Assembly (NCBI RefSeq): GCF_000003815.2 | Contig: NC_049979.1 | Span: forward strand, 11,075,381-11,139,380 | DNA length: 64,000 nucleotides | Origin: Branchiostoma floridae | Lineage: Eukaryota; Chordata; Leptocardii; Amphioxiformes; Branchiostomatidae | Direction: 5' to 3' | Part shown: piece by piece, positions 57,408-64,000 of the stretch | Layout: every line of letters begins with the position of its first letter | Numbering within the stretch: position 1 is the stretch's first letter | Notes under the pieces: model-generated | Databases searched by the model: none | What the model was told of the DNA's origin: nothing | What the model saw: the letters and a program-made list of their open reading frames with translations, nothing else | Translations under genes and position numbers: made by a program

Positions 57408-60400
57408 CTACAGCTTGGTGACATTCATAGGAGCTTTGCTGTGTCCATTGTAGGCGGGAGGACCTTCCATGGCGACCTCCTCATAGTCGCTGGGCACGGG
57501 CGGCAGTGTGCCGCGCACGTGATGGTCGATGATCCCTGCGCCAATGGAGTCTCCCAGCACATTGGTGGCAGTCCGGAAGCGGTCCCTAAGAAGAAAAAAG
57601 AATCTGATAGTATCCCGGCAAGGCCTCTTCAAAGATAACTGTTTTTTTAGACCCGTTTTAATGTGCCCTCTGTACTGGACGCTGAAACAAATCGCTACAC
57701 GAGAGACAACGTTCTCTGCAATCTGTTACATTTCCAACAGGCAAGGGAAGACCTATGTCTGAGTACATTCTGCTATCGTTACGTGACCGATACCTTTTCA
57801 TCGTCTGATACGTCTACATTATTAACAATGACAATGACAATGAAGTGATATTAACATGGATATTCGCATCTTCTCCAATACAGCTCAGCTTAGATCATGA
57901 TAATACAATGGCATGTAGTTATACTCACAGGAACCAATCAATGGCGAAGAGCAGAGTGACGTCCTCGATCGGCAGCCCCACAGCCGTCAGCACGATCACC
58001 ATGGTGATGAGCCCAGCTGACGGGATCCCGGCAGCCCCGATGCTGGCAGCAGTGGCGGTAACGCTGTCCAGGGATGGCATACCACGTCATTATTCAACTG
58101 TTCATGATGCTTAAACGCGTGTGAGAATATATATATATGGCTACCATCAATTGCATGTCGTTCCTTTAACACGACGAAGAACGGGACGACCGACTACTAC
58201 TGTATCAACGAGGATAATAGCATGCATTCAACAGTACACGCTTTATCTTCTCCTGTCGTGCTTTTACACTTTTTGTTATGACGATTAATTAAGGGTGACG
58301 TCTGACCGTCTTTTGTGCAGGCAGTGGTCTTCATCAGACCTCTTTGAGAGTAGAAGGCTTTGCACTCCTCCTATCTATATGACTAGCCAACTCTTCAGGC
58401 AAAATATTCCCCTTAGCCTGGCCAATTTTTACAATTAAAGTCCTCAAAGGTCCTTAAAGTATAATGGAGGCTACTGGGGCAGAGTGCAAAGACAACCCTT
58501 TAGCTCACCTGACGGCGACGATCTGCCCGAAGTTGAGCGTGATGCCGTTGACCTGGGCGATGAAGATAGAGGCGACGGCCTCGTACAGCGCAGTGCCGTC
58601 CATGTTGATGGTGGCTCCCACCGGCAGCACCAGGCGGGCCACGCGCGGATCCACGCCGTTCTTGTCCTCAAGGCAACGGATGGTTATGGGTAGAGTGGCA
58701 GAACTACGATTGTAAATAAAAGTACTATATAGATAAAAGCTATAGACAACTTAAAATCGCGATCACTGCTTGTTCAAAACACCACAGATATCAAAACCGG
58801 AATTTCCTCTTGGTAAGCCGCCAAGGGGTCCATTCTGTTTTACACTCTAAGCTATAAGTTAAAAGCTTTGTGCCTTGTGTCAGACTATTCCATCCGCACT
58901 GCCTCTCAACATGACGTGCGTTACACTCGCAACGACATTATGACTTGCGATTTGATATCGGAACAAAAAAGTCTAAAACCGATTGTATTGCCGTATACAA
59001 CATTCGAAGTCTGCGGTCGTATTACCTGGAGGCGGTACCAAACGCCGTAACCAGGGCCTGGCCTATCCCAGCGATGTACTTGAACGGGTTCTTCCTGGTG
59101 AAGATCAGGTAGAGCCCGGGGAGTATGATGAAGCCGTGAATGGCCAGCCCTGTGCATATCAAGGAGACGCAGGTTGTTGTGAGGTCGCAAAGAGAACTAA
59201 GAATGATACTGTGTTGGTATTAAAAATAACCAAAAATGTTGTCGTACTGAGTCCGCAGACTTTTTGCAGTCTTTACAACTGAAGATAGTTGGAAGAACAA
59301 ACGTATGCGGATTTCCTGTTTACCCTTATTAATTGATTTACGAACTGTTTGCAATAACTAGTTACGACTTAAGTATATCTACACAAACTCGGTCGACAAG
59401 TTATGACAGGTAATAGAAGTATCTTACCGGCAATGACCGTGACCATGTACATGCCGAGCTGCCCCACCAGTTTGGCTGGGTCGATCATCTGCATGATCTT
59501 GCCTGCAATCAGGAACATGATGCCGATGGGAGAGTACCTGTAGGCAACATGACACATTCAAGATTAGTAGGTCTGATTTTTTCACGCAAAGCACATGTGC
59601 AATATGCACACTTATACTGATCAGTCGTAGTATTAAAGTGGAAAATCGGAAAATCTATTGTTCAATCCGGCCAAGGCCCTGTACGTAGTTGTGAGTTCAA
59701 ACAGTTCAGTGAGGCTTCACAAAGACAACAAAAACATATTCAGAAGTATTTGCCCCAAAACTATCGTCGTCCTGATCTACAAGGGTTTTATCCAAGGCAG
59801 TTCATCAGTTTCCATGGGCAACAATTTCGCTTGTGAAACCTACCACATGATGAGGTAGACCAGCGTCATGATGCAGTCGTTGAAGATGGTGAAGACCTGG
59901 ACCAGAGGCTTGCCCTTCTCGCCCATACGGCCCAACACCACCCCGAAGAAGATGGAGAAGGTGATGATGCCCAGCACATTCAGACGGTTAGAGTAGCTGG
60001 AAGGTAAACAATGACTTTGATTGTGCTAATATAGGTTTTATAAGCATGATAGGCTTTTATTACTATTCGACATCTTCGATTCTCAATAACATAAGTTTCT
60101 CAACCAAATGGATACGTTTTGCAAACAGTCAGGCGTTTCAGATAGCATGCCCGTCATTCCTCAGTGACGTTTTGTCAGTAGCTTTTAAGTCAAGACAAGA
60201 GACAGTGGGTGATGTCTTCAATGTCTGTTTTCAGAACTTATGTGGTTGCTTGAGTAACGTTTGTATTGAGTATCACATTACATGGATGTCTAACCATCAT
60301 CGACGTCGTCTTCGATTGTTATCACTCACTGTCCCGTATGTTTGATTTTTTTAATGTTTTCAGATAAACAGATACTCAACGTTTTAATCAAATGTACATG

Positions 60401-62562
60401 TGTCGGTGTTGGTATTTAATGTTAATACCGTAACTCCTGGTTTGAATCTATCGAAGTCAACATCAGCAAAAGACCTCACCCTCCCTGTGTCGTGTACACC
60501 GTGATCTCCTCCGGGATGGCTGTCCCGTTCATCATCATGGTGGTCATGGTAGCAGCCATGGAGGTGATGTTGGGAGGGGTGTAGGCCGGGTTAGGTACGG
60601 TCTGCTCCACGATCTGTGAGTTATACTGTAAAACACACGTGGGAGATTACAAACCTCCAATGACTCGTATCATTAATCACAGAATACAACATAACGAAAA
60701 CACTGCAACGTAGCAAAACAAAGTGAAACAGAAAACATAACACTGTAAAAGCAAGCACATCGCAATCACTACGACGGGCAAGTCATATCATATAACGTTA
60801 CAGCACTAACGCCGAAGAAGGTATTCACTTCTGCATAAACGAGCGGCGAGTCTAGTGTTAGGAGGTTCCAGGGCTATATATTGAAATTATAACGAAGACT
60901 TACCGACTGAAAGCAGGCTTGTGCAATGTTGTCCGGAAACATGTTCCTGAGTCAGGAATAAAGCAAACTATCTAAGATTTCACCGACAAGGCAACATGCA
61001 CCACGTATAGGTATTGCACGTTGAACTTTTTAGAATAGACGATCGGTACCGGTAGTAAGCCCAGAGAGTAAGTTTGCCCAATTGTAAATTATTCAAAACC
61101 TTTACAACATCGATGGACAAAGCAGCTTCGTATGGTGTGACGGGTGGATTGCCAGTGGCTAATTAAAACAAGAAATCTTTTAAGAAAAGCTGTGCATTGC
61201 CGCGTATTTTATGACTGAACTGCTGAGAGCGACACCTAGCTTCTTCAGTAGGAAATGCAGCAAAAGGGGATATTGGAAATTTACCTCATTATCATAATTT
61301 ATGTCACATGAATTATTGGCACATTAAACAGGTTTTGTAAAACTTTTTGACCCACAATGAATATGCATTATTTTTCATTACAAAATAAGTTCCTTCTGAT
61401 GCAATTTGTGATATATCTTTATATAAACATGGTGAGTTAAAGCGTAGATTTATTACGCTGGACCACATACAGTAACATGCGTCTAGAAGAGCGTTTTAAT
61501 ACTCGCCTGGAATGTACCATTGTTTAACTAAGCCATGAAACTCGGCCGCGAATAGCCGCGAGTGAGCGAGCGAGCGATTAGCCGCGAGCGAGCGTGGTCC
61601 AGTGGATTGGCTTGCCTCCCTAATGTTTGTGTACCCTTAGGGGTCAACTACATATGAGTATGGTCATTGTATCGAATGGTCATTACTAATTTTGAACTGT
61701 CACCTTCCAGCAAAAAGAAGGGCCTTTGGAAGGGGCTTTGGAAGGGCTGGGTTAAAAGGTCCGTCCATTGATCCAACCATGGAAGAAAGCTGGCATAAGG
61801 CATTGCCGCTGGCGCGGCAATGCAAAAAAAACAGAACGGACCATAAATTACCAAGCTACCATACGGAGAACAGTAGAGAAGGTAATCCAATGCTACCTGA
61901 TGAGGTCCAGGAAGGAATCTGCAGCGCTGACCCTGCGGGAACTACCCGCTCTTGCAATGGCGTCCGGGTCGCCCTGTCCAGGGTGGATGCTCACCACTAG
62001 GATGATGCCTAAATAAGACACACACACACATATAAAATAATTTTTTAATGGTGATTGCACTTTTACAGAAAGATCACCTCGACATAGTCATTCAGGTATC
62101 ATCGTAATCAACTACGTTCATGACTGTGTTGATAAGCAGCTTGTATCATATAAATAATGATGTTTATCTAAAGATTCATTCCCAAAGCCCAAATGCAAGT
62201 GTGCAGGCGATGTGATAACGTAAAATGGTAGAAGAAAAGTCTCATATTTCTACGCAAATTACTGGGCAAAGGCAGCTTTGTTATCTCCTTTGTAGCAGTG
62301 ATTAGTGACTAGTAGCCTCACACTGTATGATTTTGATTTTAGTAAAACTGTGATTTTTTAGGTTTTCTAGATACACACCTATGATGACAGCGATCAAAGT
62401 GGTGCCGGCATAGTACGCCACTGCCCGACCGCCTACTCTGCCGGAGGTCTTGGCGTCCAGAGCGGCCAGGGCAGAGATTATACTGCAGAGGATGAGCGGC
62501 AGGATCATGCACTTCAGCATCCTGATGAACAGCTCCCCCGGGAAGGAGAAGTAGGCGATGTT
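57408..62562 (-). CDS. SLC1A: Excitatory amino acid transporter, SLC1A family, copy B (exons 2-11; 5' end missing)
   Basis: Ten exons on the minus strand: 62379-62562, 61897-62008, 60904-60946, 60480-60625, 59844-59996, 59428-59537, 59026-59149, 58509-58703, 57929-58063 and 57408-57585. Each has exactly the same length and phase as exons 2-11 of copy A. The counterpart of exon 1 (TM1) was not found before position 64000, so it lies beyond the edge or was not recognised. Functional motifs match copy A: hairpin 1 SSSATLP, NMDGT in TM7, hairpin 2 [14 protein letters not shown] and [12 protein letters not shown] with the acidic-substrate arginine. The C-tail differs ([18 protein letters not shown]) but keeps a PPAY motif and ends NVTKL, a class I PDZ ligand like the ETKM end of vertebrate EAAT1. 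Introns are much shorter than in copy A (no hosted gene, no foldback). Confidence 0.94.
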
Positions 62563-62871
62563 CTGTAAATATCACATACCATGAACAACATTATGATTAA
62601 TACTAGATTTCTCCCAACACACAGAATTGACTCACGAATTTTTCCCGATCTTCTGGTCTTCTTCAAGATTGCTCATAAGAATGTGGAAGGTTCTGAGCAA
62701 TCTGGTCCTCACTTATCATGAACACGGCCATAGGCTGATCGAGTTGGTATCCGGTAAGTTCAATCTTTGTGTATAACAGTATTCTACGTTTTCCATACCG
62801 ACAAAGACAAACTTTCATGTTGGTAAAAGATGAACATATATCATCAATGAGACAGCGGCCTTGCCCTCACA

Positions 62872-63936
62872 TAATCTCCAAGCAGAAGTAAAAAGGCGAA
62901 ATCGATTCGAAACGTTTCTCACGGTCCATGTACTGCCGAGCAGTGGGCCTCTCTACTAGTTTAAGAAACGATACGAGGGTGAGTCAGAAAGTAATGCAAG
63001 TGGTTTCATAACAGAGTCGTTCTTTGATCGAATGAGTTGAAATTTGGCACAAAGGTTAAGACATATCTTCTCTTGAGATTGAAATATCAAAATGTGTTGC
63101 TCATTACTTTATGAGTGACTGAGCTGCTTTCAAGGTGACCACACCCTTGGTATCCCGTCAGAAGAAAAGAGAGGTCCAATTAACGTACAATTAAGAATAT
63201 CCCTAAACCAATGTTTGCTATTGTAGGAGACTAAGCCTGCACATGTAATAAGCTGCATTTCTGTATAAGCCACACGCTTAATTTTAACTCTGAAATCTGA
63301 GCAGTTTTTCTTTTTTCGTTGCTGGTGTAGAGTGAGGTATACGCGGTCTTCAGGGTCATGAGATCTGCGGTGCTATTATTAAAACTTTCCGTAGCCTTCT
63401 TTTCCATTAACAAAGAGAAATGAAACTTAGCACACTTTTTGGCCTTTAAACAGTTAATAACTGTATAAAGTTTCGTTTCTTTTAGTTAATGGAAAAGTAG
63501 TCTTTTAACCAACAACTCACGAATTCGTGTATAAATCCAACAGCTCTATAACACAACTTACTGCATCCTAGCAGCTGTAAATAAAGAACCATTACGAGTT
63601 TAGAGATGAAAATTGGCACGCAGTCTATAGAGACATTTGGTATCATACATGAGTAATTTCAACTTCCTACAGTGATTTTTAGTGGGTCAGATTTAGAGGA
63701 ATCCCTAGTCTGTCAAGGTACTAAGGGTGTGTTCATCTTGAAATCAACTCAGTTGCTCATAAAATAATAAAGACCAGATTTAAAACATTCAATCTCAAGA
63801 GGACATATATCGCTACTTTTGTGCCAAATTTCAACTCAATTGATAATAAAACGAGTCTGTTATGAAACCACTTGCATTACTTTCTGACTCACCCTCGTAC
63901 AATTTGACCTGCCTTTCTACATATGCTTGGAGATTA
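62872..63936. mobile_element. Small MITE (TAATCTCCAAGCA termini) interrupted by a mariner-like element
   Basis: TAATCTCCAAGCAGAAGTAAAAAGGC at the left is matched in inverted form by GCCTTTCTACATATGCTTGGAGATTA at the right. The inner mariner-like element (62972-63899) separates the two; without it the outer element would be about 140 bp. It lies upstream of exon 2 of SLC1A copy B. Confidence 0.55.
62972..63899. mobile_element. Non-autonomous mariner-like element (~0.93 kb)
   Basis: The ends read TACGAGGGTGAGTCAGAAAG and inverted CTTTCTGACTCACCCTCGTA, the mariner-type terminus, with TA at each border. The inverted repeats are long: about 45 bp almost perfect, then at least 150 more bp imperfect (GAGTTGAAATTTGGCACAAA, TTTATGAG..ACTGAG). 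The longest interior ORF is 60 codons, with no transposase motif. Confidence 0.8.
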
Positions 63937-64000
63937 ATTAGTTGGTGCACAGTTCTATACAGAAGTGTGTACATGTATGCTTGCCTGTGTCGTGTGCGTA

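Noticed and set aside
62563-64000. Exon 1 of SLC1A copy B
   Set aside because: No frame resembling the copy A first exon ([24 protein letters not shown]) with a donor was found on the minus strand up to the window edge.

Overview
The window is animal nuclear DNA, most likely from a cephalochordate (amphioxus, Branchiostoma-like). The evidence is intron-rich genes with GT-AG junctions, clear metazoan orthologues (EMC7, TOMM20, MFSD6-like, EAAT-type SLC1A), a leucine-rich-repeat/Ig (LRRIG) receptor of the kind expanded in amphioxus, dense small DNA transposons and one 100-N assembly gap. The species call is inference. I saw no operons, rRNA, CRISPR or phage.

Layout. 2.26-3.33 kb: an intronless orphan coding region (+) with a long probable 3' UTR. 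9.3-12.8 kb: a four-exon MFSD6-like transporter (+). 14.2-17.1 kb: an intronless LRR/Ig receptor (-) whose tail carries nine regularly spaced Tyr-x-Asn motifs. 18.6-21.0 kb: EMC7 (+, four exons). 23.4-26.2 kb: TOMM20 (-, five exons). 31.1-49.1 kb: an 11-exon glutamate transporter, SLC1A copy A (-). Its 8.5 kb intron 8 holds, on the opposite strand, an intronless gene of about 24 ankyrin repeats ending in a SOCS box (35.7-38.4 kb), plus several transposons. 52.0-54.7 kb: an intronless receptor tyrosine kinase (-). 57.4-62.6 kb: SLC1A copy B (-), exons 2-11 only; its first exon lies outside the window or was not recognised. For every multi-exon gene the splice phases were checked and the reading frame closes exactly.

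Repeats. The most informative are (i) four insertions of one Helentron/pearl-like family (6.35, 26.7, 38.7 and 44.8 kb) with shared termini and insertion between T and T; (ii) a foldback of about 2.7 kb centred on the N gap, whose intact arm shows the empty site of one of those insertions; (iii) two copies of a 2 kb element 12 kb apart that are nearly identical, one carrying a 103-bp MITE with a perfect 9-bp target duplication that the other lacks; and (iv) a mariner-like element nested in a second MITE at the right edge.

The genes do not form one pathway. EMC7 (membrane protein insertion at the ER) and TOMM20 (mitochondrial import) are unrelated housekeeping neighbours arranged tail to tail. 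The two SLC1A genes are tandem duplicates flanking the receptor kinase. The three large intronless genes (LRRIG, ankyrin-SOCS, receptor kinase) are lineage-style additions.
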